Source: Pseudomonas sp. R-28-1W-6
GTDB lineage: Bacteria; Pseudomonadota; Gammaproteobacteria; Pseudomonadales; Pseudomonadaceae
Direction of reading: 5' to 3'
Assembly: GCF_009799925.1 (NCBI RefSeq)
Contig: NZ_WELK01000010.1
Location: 13,423 to 77,422, forward strand
Length of the DNA stretch: 64,000 nt
Position numbers and translations under genes: made by a program. Under the pieces are notes generated by a model. The model saw only the letters and a list, made by a program, of their open reading frames with translations, was not told where the DNA came from and ran no database searches. Shown here in pieces: positions 27,229-36,047 of this stretch; position 1 is the stretch's first letter, and each line of letters begins with the position of its first letter.

Positions 27229-28734
27229 CTAGAGCTGCTTTTTACTGGCCGCCCGCTGCTCCTGCTTCTCGGCCACCAGCTTGTAGGCCACGTAGTACTT
27301 GTAGATGTTGCCGACATAGTCGACGGTCTCGCGGCCGACGATGCGTGCGGCGGCATGCTCGACGTTGCCGAACCAGACGTTCGGATCCAGCCCGGACTTC
27401 AGCGCCAGACGGCGGAACTTTCGCAGATTGCCGGGCCCTGCGTTGTAGGCGGCGAAGCTCATCAGGGTTCGGTTGAGCGGGGTGATCTCGGGGTCATTCA
27501 GGTACTTGTCGGCGAGCAGACGCATGTACTTGCTACCGGCCTCGATATTGCGATCGGGGCTGGCCTCTATGCCCTGGATCCCTACGGTCGGATCGGCGGC
27601 GGTGCTCGGCAGCAGCTGCATCACCCCCACAGCGCCCCGCGGGCTGCGTGCAGCCTGGTTGAGCTGGGATTCCTGAAAGCCCTGGGCCATCAACATCAGG
27701 TGGTCAAAGTCATAGGTCGCGGCATGCTTCTCGAACAGGCCCGCCAGTTCCTTGAACTTGCGCATTTCGGCCTCGGCCGTGGAGTTGAGCATCAACTTGC
27801 TGCCGGCCCCGTACTTCTTGAGGACCTGATTGCCGAAGGAGGTACCCTTCATGTGGCCCTCCTGGAAGCGCGCCAGCTCCTTCATCAGCAGCGGGCTGCC
27901 CTTGCGCAGGGCCCAGCTGGCTTCGCCGCCTTCATGCAGATAGAAACCCTTGTGGATCTTCAGCTCGGTGAACAGCGGCTGCCACAGCTCGGCGATATAA
28001 AGATCGGCCACGGTGATCTCGACCACGCCGGCATTGACCATTTCCAGCAGGTCCTCGGTTTCGAGGACCTCACTGGCCGGCACTATATCGACCGGTTCGA
28101 GCCCCTGCTCGCGCAGGCGCTCGTTCAGCCGCAGCAGATGCTCGTGATAGCTGCTCGAGGCCCGCACCATCACTTCCCGGCCGGACAGATCCTCCAGTCG
28201 CGACAACACCGGGCCATCGGGGCCGGTCACTATGGCCTCGTTAATCCCCTTGACGCCCACGGGTGCGAAGTCCACCGTGCCGAGCCGGCCCTCGGTGATG
28301 GTCAGACCACCACCGGCGAGATCGCCCTCACCACTGAGCAGCTTGGGCAGCAGCTCGTTGCGCGCCACCGGAATGAACATCACCTGCCAGCGCAGCGACT
28401 TGCGCTCGAAAGGGTGCTGCTTGTTCAGCCACAGTTCCAGCGCCTTGCCGAACTCATAGGCCAGGCCGCTCTGATGCCCGCGGTCGACCATGAAGTAGGT
28501 CTTGCTATAGGGCACCAGGATACGCACCAAGCGCCGCTCGCGCATGCCGTCGAAGTCACCGACCCAGGCTTCTGGCACCGGCAGCACCATGGCATCGACC
28601 TCGTCTTCCTCGGCCTTGCTGAGTTGCTCGGCGGGTAGAGAGGCTTCGGACTGAACAGGGTTCGGCGAAGCAAAGGACCAGCCGGCCATAAGCGCCAGCG
28701 GTAGGCAGATGAGCGCGATCAGGCGGTGACGCAT
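27229..28734 (-). CDS. MltF-type membrane-bound lytic murein transglycosylase
   Basis: This exported protein of 501 residues has a signal peptide (1-23, SFAS). An N-terminal solute-binding-like regulatory domain (about 70-290: RRLVRILVPYSKTYFMVDRG, GEGDLAGGGLTITEGRLGTV) precedes a transglycosylase domain (about 340-480). The catalytic Glu is in AQGFQESQLN, followed by SPRGAVGVMQLLPSTAADP and SFAAYNAGPGN. It cleaves peptidoglycan in the periplasm. The ATG at 28734 has GAGG eight bases upstream. It differs from canonical MltF in sequence, so I give no symbol. Confidence 0.85.
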   Translation of the reverse strand: MRHRLIALICLPLALMAGWSFASPNPVQSEASLPAEQLSKAEEDEVDAMVLPVPEAWVGDFDGMRERRLVRILVPYSKTYFMVDRGHQSGLAYEFGKALELWLNKQHPFERKSLRWQVMFIPVARNELLPKLLSGEGDLAGGGLTITEGRLGTVDFAPVGVKGINEAIVTGPDGPVLSRLEDLSGREVMVRASSSYHEHLLRLNERLREQGLEPVDIVPASEVLETEDLLEMVNAGVVEITVADLYIAELWQPLFTELKIHKGFYLHEGGEASWALRKGSPLLMKELARFQEGHMKGTSFGNQVLKKYGAGSKLMLNSTAEAEMRKFKELAGLFEKHAATYDFDHLMLMAQGFQESQLNQAARSPRGAVGVMQLLPSTAADPTVGIQGIEASPDRNIEAGSKYMRLLADKYLNDPEITPLNRTLMSFAAYNAGPGNLRKFRRLALKSGLDPNVWFGNVEHAAARIVGRETVDYVGNIYKYYVAYKLVAEKQEQRAASKKQL

Positions 28735-28880
28735 GGTTAACACCTCGCATGGAAGGACTGGGGTCAGGGTAGCAGTTCCGCATCAGAGCGGCTCCGGACA
28801 GCCGTGCGACCGATAGCAGCAGCCCGAGTGAGCCGGAACTTTGCCGCCAGCCTGGGCCCGAACCCCAGCATCCATGGAGT

Positions 28881-29099
28881 TCATTCGCCACGGGCCTGCT
28901 CCACCCGCTCCGACCGATCGGCTCGCAATCCGCTGCATCGCCAGGCCATCCAGCGCGCAGGGTCTTGCCAAGCGTTTGCCAGGCGCCGGTCGCCCGCCTG
29001 GCTTTCCTGATAGACTTGCACGCCATCGCGCATGACGCGGGCCTGAGCTGTGTAGCCGCAGGTCCCATCCTTGCGTTTTCGCTTCCTGATCGTCGCCAT
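28881..29099 (-). pseudogene. Remnant of a tyrosine integrase next to dusA
   Basis: From 29099 the minus strand reads MATIRKRKRKDG, then CGYTAQARVMRDGVQVYQES, the typical DNA-binding start of phage and island integrases. Similarity fades after about 45 residues (DRRLANAW), and the catalytic Arg, His and Tyr region is absent in all frames. Integrases of this kind target the 5' end of dusA, which begins 102 bases away. The remains suggest an island that was lost or eroded. The 466-base gap 28735-29200 holds nothing else I can identify. Confidence 0.65.
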
Positions 29100-29200
29100 G
29101 GTCGATTTGGCACACGGGCCGATGTGACTGGTACAACGTACCGGGGAAAGCTCAAGAACAAGCGAAAACGGGCGAAATAGAGCCGAAAAGACGCACCAAC

Positions 29201-30211
29201 ATGCCCACAGAATCAGCCTCAAAAGCACATAGCACGCGCCAAACTCCTTCCCGCCGCTTCTCCGTCGCGCCGATGATGGACTGGACTGACCGGCACTGCC
29301 GCTTCTTCCTGCGCCAGCTGTCCAGCCAGGCGCTGCTGTACACCGAAATGGTCACCACCGGCGCCCTGCTGCATGGCGAGGCCGAGCGCTTTTTGCGCTA
29401 TAACGCCTGCGAGCACCCGTTGGCCCTGCAGCTGGGTGGCAGCAACCCGGCGGAACTGGCGGCCTGCGCGAAGCTGGCCGAGGCGCATGGCTACGACGAG
29501 GTCAACCTGAACGTCGGCTGCCCCAGCGACCGGGTGCAGAACAACATGATCGGCGCCTGCCTGATGGGCCATCCGCAGCTGGTGGCCGACTGCGTCAAGG
29601 CCATGCAGGACGCAGTGGCCATCCCGGTCACGGTCAAGCACCGCATCGGCATCAACGGCCGCGACAGCTATGCCGAGCTGTGCGACTTCGTCGGTACCGT
29701 GCGCGATGCTGGCTGCACCAGCTTCACCGTGCATGCGCGCATCGCCATTCTCGAAGGCCTGTCGCCCAAGGAAAACCGCGAAGTGCCGCCGCTGCGCTAT
29801 GACGTCGCCGCGCAGCTCAAGCAGGACTTCCCCGCGCTGGAGATCATCCTCAACGGCGGGATCAAGACCCTGGAGGAATGCCAGCTGCACCTGCAGACCT
29901 TCGACGGCGTGATGCTCGGCCGCGAGGCCTATCACAACCCCTATCTGCTGGCCCAGGTCGACCAGTTGCTGTTCGGCCAGGATCGCCCGGTGCTCAGCCG
30001 CGCCGAGGCGCTGGCACGCATGCGCCCGTACATCGAGCAGCACATCGCCGAGGGCGGCGTGATGCATCACATCACCCGCCATGTGCTGGGCCTGGCCCAG
30101 GGTTTCCCCGGCGCGCGGCGCTTCCGTCAGCTGCTGTCGGTGGACGTGCACAAGGTCAAGGACCCGCTGGCCCTGCTCGACCAGGCCGGCGAACTGCTCG
30201 CCGGTCGCTGA
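29201..30211 (+). CDS. dusA: tRNA-dihydrouridine(20/20a) synthase DusA
   Basis: This FMN enzyme of 336 residues reduces uridine to dihydrouridine in the tRNA D-loop. Motifs are RRFSVAPMMDWTDRHCRFFL, LLYTEMVTTGALLHG and LNVGCPSDRVQ with the catalytic Cys, then KHRIGING and NGGIKTLEE. The ribosome site is weak and the first 18 residues are not conserved, so the true start could differ. The 5' end is a known island integration target, and an integrase remnant lies just upstream. Transaldolase follows on the same strand. Confidence 0.93.
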   Translation: MPTESASKAHSTRQTPSRRFSVAPMMDWTDRHCRFFLRQLSSQALLYTEMVTTGALLHGEAERFLRYNACEHPLALQLGGSNPAELAACAKLAEAHGYDEVNLNVGCPSDRVQNNMIGACLMGHPQLVADCVKAMQDAVAIPVTVKHRIGINGRDSYAELCDFVGTVRDAGCTSFTVHARIAILEGLSPKENREVPPLRYDVAAQLKQDFPALEIILNGGIKTLEECQLHLQTFDGVMLGREAYHNPYLLAQVDQLLFGQDRPVLSRAEALARMRPYIEQHIAEGGVMHHITRHVLGLAQGFPGARRFRQLLSVDVHKVKDPLALLDQAGELLAGR

Positions 30212-30287
30212 AACCTGCAAGCCAGACCGTTGAGCGGCACTCGCCGCTCGGGTAAGGTCATGACACTTGCAACGACAGGGTTTCGTC

Positions 30288-31211
30288 ATGACTTCCAAGC
30301 TGGACCAACTCAAGCAGTACACCACCGTGGTCGCCGACACCGGCGACCTCGACGCGATCAGCCGGCTCCAGCCGGTAGACGCCACCACCAATCCTTCCCT
30401 GCTGCTCAAGGCCGCCGCGCTGCCGCGCTATGCCCCTCTGCTGGATGAAGCCGTCGCCGGCTGCCAGGGCGACCTGGGCCTGGCCTGCGACCGTTTCGGC
30501 GTGGCCGTCGGCCAGGAGATCCTCAAGGTGATTCCGGGGCGCATCTCCACCGAGGTGGATGCGCGCCTGTCCTTCGACACCCAGGCCACCCTGCGCCGCG
30601 CCGAGCGCATCATCGGCCTGTACGAGCAGGCCGGCATCGGCCGCGAGCGCGTGCTGATCAAGATCGCCTCCACCTGGGAAGGCATCCGCGCCGCCGAGCA
30701 GCTGGAAAAGGCCGGCATCCAGTGCAACCTGACCCTGCTGTTCTCCTTCGCCCAGGCCGTGGCCTGCGCCGATGCCGGCGTGTTCCTCATCTCGCCCTTC
30801 GTCGGGCGCATCTACGACTGGTACAAGAAGGCCGAGGGCCGCGACTTCGTCGGTGCCGAAGACCCCGGCGTGCGCTCGGTGGCGCGCATCTACCAGTACT
30901 ACAAGGCCAATGGCTACCGGACCGTGGTGATGGGCGCGAGCTTCCGCAACCTGGGCCAGATCGAACAGTTGGCCGGCTGCGACCGCCTGACCATCAGCCC
31001 GGAGCTGCTGCAGCAACTGAGCGACGACCAGGGCGAGCTGCCGCGCCTGCTCGATGCCGGCAACGGCGAAGCCCGCCAGAGCCTGGACGAGAGCGGCTTC
31101 CGCTGGGCCCTCAACGAAGATGCCATGGCCACCGAGAAGCTGGCCGAGGGCATCCGCCTGTTCGCCCGCGACCAGGAGAAGCTCGAGGCGCTGCTCGCCG
31201 CGCGGGCCTGA
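30288..31211 (+). CDS. tal: Transaldolase
   Basis: This cytoplasmic enzyme of 307 residues belongs to the pentose phosphate pathway and moves a three-carbon unit between sugar phosphates. Family motifs are [28 protein letters not shown] (Schiff-base Lys in IKIAST) and [23 protein letters not shown] lies upstream of the ATG at 30288. It ends in a strong terminator shared with the convergent STAS gene. Confidence 0.95.
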   Translation: MTSKLDQLKQYTTVVADTGDLDAISRLQPVDATTNPSLLLKAAALPRYAPLLDEAVAGCQGDLGLACDRFGVAVGQEILKVIPGRISTEVDARLSFDTQATLRRAERIIGLYEQAGIGRERVLIKIASTWEGIRAAEQLEKAGIQCNLTLLFSFAQAVACADAGVFLISPFVGRIYDWYKKAEGRDFVGAEDPGVRSVARIYQYYKANGYRTVVMGASFRNLGQIEQLAGCDRLTISPELLQQLSDDQGELPRLLDAGNGEARQSLDESGFRWALNEDAMATEKLAEGIRLFARDQEKLEALLAARA

Positions 31212-31224
31212 TTGCCGAGCAAAG

Positions 31225-31262
31225 AAAAAGGGCGATACCTGCACGGGTATCGCCCTTTTTTG
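31225..31262. terminator. Bidirectional terminator between tal and the STAS gene
   Basis: AGGGCGATACC and GGTATCGCCCT pair, flanked by AAAAA on the left and TTTTTT on the right. Confidence 0.92.
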
Positions 31263-31273
31263 TAGCGCTGGAT

Positions 31274-31768
31274 TCAGCTGCGTTCCAGGGCGTTGACCAG
31301 ATCGTGGAAGGCTTCGCGGTTGGACTCATTGAGGCCCATGAGGATGCGGTGGGCTTCCAGCACCTTGGCCTTGACCACTTCTTCCGAATGGTCCTGCGAC
31401 GGCAGCTCATCCAGGCACTCCGGGCACGGGATCGGCTGGTCGACGATGTTGAACACCTGATCGAAGCCCATCGACTGCAGCAGACGGGTGATGTCCGGAT
31501 GGGTGGTGACCAGGGTCGGCAGCAGGCCGATCTTCTGCCGCGACAGGATCGACAGCTTGGCCAGCAACCCCAGGGTCGTGCTATCGATGCTGCGGGTTTC
31601 CGTCAGATCGATGACGATCGCCGAGAAATTCAGCGCCGTGAAGATTTTTTCGATTGTGGAGTCCAGCGCCGAACACAGGGTCAGGCGGATCTCGCCGACA
31701 AACTTCAGGACGAAGGTACCGTCCTGCTCGGCAAACTGGATTCGACCGGGGCTATTCCCAGGATTCAT
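31274..31768 (-). CDS. rssC: STAS-domain anti-sigma-factor antagonist (RssC-like)
   Basis: This protein of 164 residues has a STAS domain (about 10-110) and a phosphorylatable-type motif DLTETRSIDSTTLGLLAKL. The C-terminal extension contains a CPEC pair. Its ATG overlaps the stop of the upstream phosphatase gene (ATGA), so the two proteins are made together. In this family the PP2C partner dephosphorylates the STAS protein, which then releases a sigma or anti-sigma factor. Gene order matches PA2797 next to PA2798 (RssB). Confidence 0.82.
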   Translation of the reverse strand: MNPGNSPGRIQFAEQDGTFVLKFVGEIRLTLCSALDSTIEKIFTALNFSAIVIDLTETRSIDSTTLGLLAKLSILSRQKIGLLPTLVTTHPDITRLLQSMGFDQVFNIVDQPIPCPECLDELPSQDHSEEVVKAKVLEAHRILMGLNESNREAFHDLVNALERS

Positions 31769-32949
31769 GCAAGGTTCCTGCTCAACACCAGCAAGGCGAT
31801 ATCATCGGGCATCTCGCCCAGATTGGCCAGCCCGAAGACCCGACGCAGGCCATCGAGCGTGCCGCCCGCCGAACACACCAGTTGCGGCAGCACGGTTTCC
31901 TTGTCTTTGAGTGTCTCGCCGGGCAAAAGGTCCAGGATGCCGTCGGACAGCAGGGTCAGGCTGAACGACTCCGGCAGGTCCATTTCCAGGTCGGAATACA
32001 CCGCCTCCTCGAACAGCCCGACCGGCAGGCCGCGGCCTTCCAGGTAACGCGCCTGGCCGTTGCTGTACAGCACCGGCAACGGCAGGTGCCCGCCGATGCT
32101 GTAGGTCAGCTTGCCGCTCTGCTCGTCGATCACCCCGCCGAGCATGGTCACGTGCTTGCCCAGCTTGCAGTTGATCAGGCCGCGGTTGATGTGCCCCAGC
32201 ACATCGGAGGGCTTGAATTCGGGCAGCAGACCGCCACGGCGCGACTCGTACAACAGACGAGTGGTCATGAACTTGAGCAGCACGGTGACGAAGGCCGACG
32301 AGGCGCCATGCCCGGAGACATCGGCCAGGTAGAAGACGATGCGCCGCTCGTCGACGCGGAAGTAATCGACGAAATCGCCGGACAGGTACAGCGACGGAAT
32401 GATGTGGTGGGCGAAATTCAGCCCATCAGCCTGCCAGGGGGTCACCGGCAGCATGTTCATCTGCACCTGGCGCCCGGCGTTCTGGTCTTCCTCCAGCAGG
32501 TGCAGGCTGGCCTGCAGCTCGCGGTTGGCGGTTTCCAGCTTCTCGCGGTAGCGCTGGTTCTCGACGCGCAGGTGCGCACGATCCAGGGCCCGATGCACCG
32601 AGTGCTCGAGCACCGCGAGGTCTTCCAGCGGCTTGATCAGGTAGTCGGCGGCGCCCAGCCGCAGGGCCTCGACCACATCGCTCATGACCCCGGCGCCGGA
32701 GACCACGACCACCGGCACATCGGTGTCGAGCGCATTGATCCGGCGGATCAGCTCGAGACCGTCCACCTGGGGCATGCGCAGGTCGCAGATGACCAGGTCT
32801 GGACGTTGCAGCTCGAACACTTCCAGCCCCTGCAGGCCATTGCTTGCCTGCAGGACACTGAAACCGCTGTCTTCGAGGTAGGCGGCGAGGCTGGCCCGGA
32901 CCACCTCGTCATCATCAATAATCAGCAGCTTGGCGCTGGGATTGTGCAT
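31765..32949 (-). CDS. rssB: Response regulator with PP2C phosphatase domain (RssB)
   Basis: This protein of 394 residues has a receiver domain (1-125; Asp in LVICDLRMPQVDG, Lys in YLIKPLED), a coiled-coil linker (about 130-160) and a SpoIIE-type PP2C phosphatase domain (about 190-394: GDFVDYFRVDERRIVFYLAD, VSGHGASSAFVTVLL, MPDDIALLVLSR) with metal-binding Asp residues intact. It corresponds to Pseudomonas RssB, which unlike the E. coli adaptor keeps phosphatase residues. It is upstream of and coupled to the STAS gene. The cognate kinase is unknown. Confidence 0.85.
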   Translation of the reverse strand: MHNPSAKLLIIDDDEVVRASLAAYLEDSGFSVLQASNGLQGLEVFELQRPDLVICDLRMPQVDGLELIRRINALDTDVPVVVVSGAGVMSDVVEALRLGAADYLIKPLEDLAVLEHSVHRALDRAHLRVENQRYREKLETANRELQASLHLLEEDQNAGRQVQMNMLPVTPWQADGLNFAHHIIPSLYLSGDFVDYFRVDERRIVFYLADVSGHGASSAFVTVLLKFMTTRLLYESRRGGLLPEFKPSDVLGHINRGLINCKLGKHVTMLGGVIDEQSGKLTYSIGGHLPLPVLYSNGQARYLEGRGLPVGLFEEAVYSDLEMDLPESFSLTLLSDGILDLLPGETLKDKETVLPQLVCSAGGTLDGLRRVFGLANLGEMPDDIALLVLSRNLA

Positions 32950-33165
32950 GCGTTATCCAGGCAAACGACGCCGGAGAGAGAAGTTGACGATTAGCGTGCG
33001 GCGATCGCCGCAACACCTGTGCACGGTCATTTCACGGCGCAGACGGTACTCCCATCCGCGGGGTGATTCAAGCTGGCGCCGATTGTCGTGCTGCGACTTT
33101 ACACCTCAAATCGACGGGGGTTATAAGTGCCGGGAGGAGTACCCCAAAACATGAGGACAGGGTCC

Positions 33166-33465
33166 ATGAGCCAAAGCGATCGTGCCTACAGCGAAAAACG
33201 CGATTTCATCCGCATGCGTCTGGAGGCACCAGTCACGCTGCACCTCGAAGGCCGCAGCATTCCTGCCCTGTGCCTCGACCTATCGAGCACCGGCATGCAA
33301 CTGGAGGCCGAGTGCGCGCTGAGCATGGGCCAGAAGGTCAAGGTGCATATCGCCTCCGACCACAACGAGCTCAAGGGCCTGGATGCCGAAGGCGAGGTGA
33401 TGCGCGTCATCGACCTGGGCGGCGGGCGCCAGTCCATCGGCCTGGCCATCCTGTCGATGACCTGA
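33166..33465 (+). CDS. PilZ-domain protein
   Basis: This protein of about 99 residues is a single PilZ domain. The c-di-GMP-binding signature is present: KRDFIRMRLEAPV (RxxxR type) and DLSSTGMQL (D-x-S-x-x-G). It would act as a small c-di-GMP effector. The start is uncertain. The ATG at 33166 has AGGG close by, and an ATG five codons earlier (33151) follows GGAGGAG. The 216-base gap before it (32950-33165) holds no feature I can name. Confidence 0.85.
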   Translation: MSQSDRAYSEKRDFIRMRLEAPVTLHLEGRSIPALCLDLSSTGMQLEAECALSMGQKVKVHIASDHNELKGLDAEGEVMRVIDLGGGRQSIGLAILSMT

Positions 33466-33481
33466 GTTACATCCGGACATG

Positions 33482-33509
33482 AAAAAGGCGGCCAAGGCCG
33501 CCTTTTTCA
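33482..33509. terminator. Bidirectional terminator between the PilZ gene and mlaA
   Basis: AAAAAGGCGGCC pairs with GGCCGCCTTTTT across a two-base loop. Confidence 0.92.
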
Positions 33510-33524
33510 TGCCTGTGCAGACAA

Positions 33525-34226
33525 TCAGAAATCGTCCACCACCTCGCCGTCCTGCACGCGGAACTCGCGGTTCTGCAGGTAGGCGTTGCGGATGAAGATG
33601 TACTTGTCGCCGCTGACCATCTTCTCCGCCGAGAGCAGGCTGGCACGCGTGTCAACCACGTTCACGCCACGGGTGACATTGCGGGTCGGCACATGGTCGA
33701 TGTAGGGGTACATGCCCAGGTAGCTGTCCGGGATCTTGGCCGGGGCGTCGCGCAGGCTGCTCGGGCCGAGGAACGGGATCACCAGGTACGGACCGCTGCC
33801 CAGGCCCCAGGCGCCGAGGGTCTGGCCGAAGTCTTCGTCGCTGCGCTGCAGGCCCATCTCGGTGGCCACGTCGAAGAAACCGAGCACGCCGAAGGTGGTG
33901 TTGAAGATCAGCCGGCCGGTATCCACGCCCGCGTCATGCACCTTGCCCTGCAGCAGGTTGTTGGCCAGGTTGCCGACGTCGCCGATGTTGCCGAAGACGT
34001 TGTGCACGCCATCCTCGAGGAACTGCGGGGTGACCTTCTGGTAGCCCTGCGCCAGCGGCTTCAGGGCGTAGGTGTCGAGGGTATCGTTGAAGCGGAACAT
34101 CGGCCGGTTGAAGGCCTCCCACGGATCGTCCTCGGCAGCCTGCGCCAGTGCCGGCAGCAGAACCAGGGTGGCACAGGCACACAGGCGACCCAGGTGGTCG
34201 ATCCAGCTTGCAGCGGCCATACGCAT
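33525..34226 (-). CDS. mlaA: MlaA/VacJ family outer-membrane phospholipid-transport protein
   Basis: This protein of 233 residues belongs to the Mla pathway, which removes misplaced phospholipids from the outer leaflet. Conserved pieces are DDPWEAFNRPMFRFNDTLD, GDVGNLANNLLQGK and GQTLGAWGLGSGPYLVIPF. The N-terminal signal (LVLLPALAQAAEDD) has a plain signal-peptidase I site instead of a lipobox Cys, so unlike E. coli MlaA it seems not to be a lipoprotein. AAGGAGA lies upstream of the first ATG. It shares a terminator with the convergent PilZ gene. Confidence 0.93.
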   Translation of the reverse strand: MRMAAASWIDHLGRLCACATLVLLPALAQAAEDDPWEAFNRPMFRFNDTLDTYALKPLAQGYQKVTPQFLEDGVHNVFGNIGDVGNLANNLLQGKVHDAGVDTGRLIFNTTFGVLGFFDVATEMGLQRSDEDFGQTLGAWGLGSGPYLVIPFLGPSSLRDAPAKIPDSYLGMYPYIDHVPTRNVTRGVNVVDTRASLLSAEKMVSGDKYIFIRNAYLQNREFRVQDGEVVDDF

Positions 34227-34334
34227 TTGCAGTCTCTCCTTGGCATTAGTAGTGTGGCGGCCCGCAGCCAGCCTTCAGTGTGGCGCAGTATAAACAGCAG
34301 TGCCGGTTAAGGCAGCAGCAAAGTGGACGAAAGC

Positions 34335-34751
34335 ATGGCGGAACAGCAGCTCCTGCATACAGCCCATATCCCGGTTCGCTGGGGCGACATGGACAACTAC
34401 GGCCACGTCAACAACACCGTCTACCTGGAGTATGTCCAGGAAGCGCGCGTGGAGTGGTTCGCCCGCGTCGGCATCGCCATCGACCACGCGCCGCAGGGGC
34501 CGGTGGTGCTGCAGACCCTGCACACCTACCTCAAGCCGGTGGTGCACCCGGCTACGGTGGTGATCGAGCTGTACGCCGGCGCGGTCGGGCGCAGCAGCCT
34601 GGTGGTCGAGCACCGCCTGAGCACCCTCGAGGACCCGCACAGCTGCTACGGCGAAGGCTACTGCAAGCTGGTCTGGATCGACCATGCCAGCAACACCTCG
34701 GTGCCGGTGCCCGACAGCCTGCGCCGCGTCATGGGCGCCCTGCCCGCCTGA
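34335..34751 (+). CDS. 4-hydroxybenzoyl-CoA-type acyl-CoA thioesterase
   Basis: This hotdog-fold thioesterase of 138 residues has the family signature RWGDMDNYGHVNNTVYLEYV with the active-site Asp in WGDMD. It hydrolyses acyl-CoA of unknown chain. The ATG at 34335 is preferred, and a GTG at 34323 is possible. The HAD-like gene follows on the same strand after 68 bases. The order matches PA2801. Confidence 0.88.
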   Translation: MAEQQLLHTAHIPVRWGDMDNYGHVNNTVYLEYVQEARVEWFARVGIAIDHAPQGPVVLQTLHTYLKPVVHPATVVIELYAGAVGRSSLVVEHRLSTLEDPHSCYGEGYCKLVWIDHASNTSVPVPDSLRRVMGALPA

Positions 34752-34819
34752 AATCCCGCTGTCATCGGATCGTCACCGAACCGGCCTAGGCTGCCCGCAT
34801 ATCCTCGGGGACCTTCGCC

Positions 34820-35470
34820 ATGCCCGGCTCGCCTGCTGTGCCCGTCTTCAATGCCCTGCTGCTGGGCCTCTCCGGCTGCCTGGTGGACTTTGGCGCGCGC
34901 ACCCTGCCGGTCGCCCGCGCCCACTGCCTGGATGAGCGCGAGCTGTTGCCGGCGCTGCTGGCCAGTGCCGCGGAGTATGCCGAACGCCTGCCCGGGGTCG
35001 ACGCGCTGCTCAACCAGCTGCAGCGCCAGCAGCTGCCCTGTGCCTGGCTCGACGAGCTGCCCGCCGCGGTCAGCACGCGCCTGGCCCGGGCCTTGCCAAG
35101 CTGGCTGCCCGCCGCCCAGGTCGGCGCGGCCCGCCCCTGGCCGGCGCCGGACAGCATCTGGCAGGCCCTCGCCGGCCTGCGGGTCGACAACCTGCACGGC
35201 TGCGTGCTGATCGCCAGCGAGCCGCGCCTGCTGCAGGCCGGGCTCAATGCCGGACTATGGTGCATCGGCCTGGCCACCTGCGGCTCGCTGTGCGGCCTGG
35301 CCCTCGGCGACTGGCAGGCCCTGCCCGGCCCGGAGCGCGACAAGTTGCGCGTCGCGGCGACCCTGCAGCTCTATCGCCTCGGCGCCCACTCGGTGATCGA
35401 CCACCCCGGAGAAATCCCCGCCTGCCTGCAGGACCTGGCCATGCGCCGGCACAAGGGCGAGAAACCCTGA
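34820..35470 (+). CDS. HAD-superfamily (phosphonatase-like) protein with a degenerate active site
   Basis: This protein of 216 residues has the overall layout of phosphonoacetaldehyde hydrolase-like HAD proteins. Motif I reads LLLGLSGCLVDFG, where the nucleophile Asp of the usual DxDGT is missing. Later HAD motifs (GVDALLNQL, PDSIWQALAGL, LHGCVLIAS) are also altered. Catalysis in the standard way is unlikely. It may be a pseudoenzyme with a binding role. The TGA stop shares its last base with a 142-bp palindromic element. Confidence 0.7.
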   Translation: MPGSPAVPVFNALLLGLSGCLVDFGARTLPVARAHCLDERELLPALLASAAEYAERLPGVDALLNQLQRQQLPCAWLDELPAAVSTRLARALPSWLPAAQVGAARPWPAPDSIWQALAGLRVDNLHGCVLIASEPRLLQAGLNAGLWCIGLATCGSLCGLALGDWQALPGPERDKLRVAATLQLYRLGAHSVIDHPGEIPACLQDLAMRRHKGEKP

Positions 35471-35611
35471 GAACCTGTCTCGGATCTGCTGCGCGTTGGA
35501 AAAACTGCGTTGAAAACGGCTTCGGAATGCTCATTTACAAATCGTAAACTCCGCTTCCTCAGCCGTTTTCGCCTTGTCTTTCTCTAGCTCGCGAGCCCCG
35601 AAACAGATTCT
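35470..35611. repeat. 142-bp palindromic MITE-like element, copy 2
   Basis: The ends are AGAACCTGT and ACAGATTCT. The inner stem GAAAACGGCT/AGCCGTTTTC differs from copy 1 at 10744 but remains fully paired. The loop is TTTACAAATCGTAAA. The gap 35471-35741 holds only this element and the next promoter. Confidence 0.85.
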
Positions 35612-35741
35612 GAAAGACAAAACTTCCGGCCATTTGACCCGGATCAGGCAAGAGCGCCGCGGCTGGATTAACCTTCACGCAAAGGGACGAACCTTTGCCA
35701 CGTGGCTAGGGTCCACTTTGTAGTCTTGAAGGAGAACAACC

Positions 35742-36005
35742 ATGCCCGAACGCCTGCAGCAACATCTTCAGCAACTGCGCGAAGAGCTGGCCACCGATAT
35801 CCCGCTGGACGCCGACGACCGCGCCGCCCTGCTCGAACTGATGCAGGAGATCGACCTGAAACTGGCCAAGGAGCTGGCCAGCGCACCGGATGCCAGCCTG
35901 GTCGACGGGGTCAACCTGGCCGTGGAGCGCTTTGAAACCCAGCACCCGACCCTGGCCGGCACCCTGCGCAATATCCTGCAGAGCCTGGCCAACATGGGCA
36001 TCTGA
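35742..36005 (+). CDS. DUF4404 family protein
   Basis: This small cytoplasmic protein of 87 residues is predicted to be helical: LQQHLQQLREELATD, DDRAALLELMQEIDLKLAK and GVNLAVERFETQHPTLAGTL. The family is conserved in Pseudomonas with no known function. A good ribosome site (AAGGAG) precedes the ATG. Confidence 0.85.
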   Translation: MPERLQQHLQQLREELATDIPLDADDRAALLELMQEIDLKLAKELASAPDASLVDGVNLAVERFETQHPTLAGTLRNILQSLANMGI

Positions 36006-36016
36006 CCCGTCCGAAT

Positions 36017-36045
36017 GAAAAAAGCCCGCATCACGCGGGCTTTTT
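36017..36045. terminator. Bidirectional terminator between the DUF4404 gene and queF
   Basis: AAAAAAGCCCGC and GCGGGCTTTTT pair around ATCAC. Confidence 0.92.
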
Positions 36046-36047
36046 GC

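Noticed and set aside
28556..29161. Alternative minus-strand frames in the dusA upstream gap as an intact gene
   Set aside because: They overlap the mltF-like start and show no conserved motif. Only the short integrase N-terminus is recognisable.
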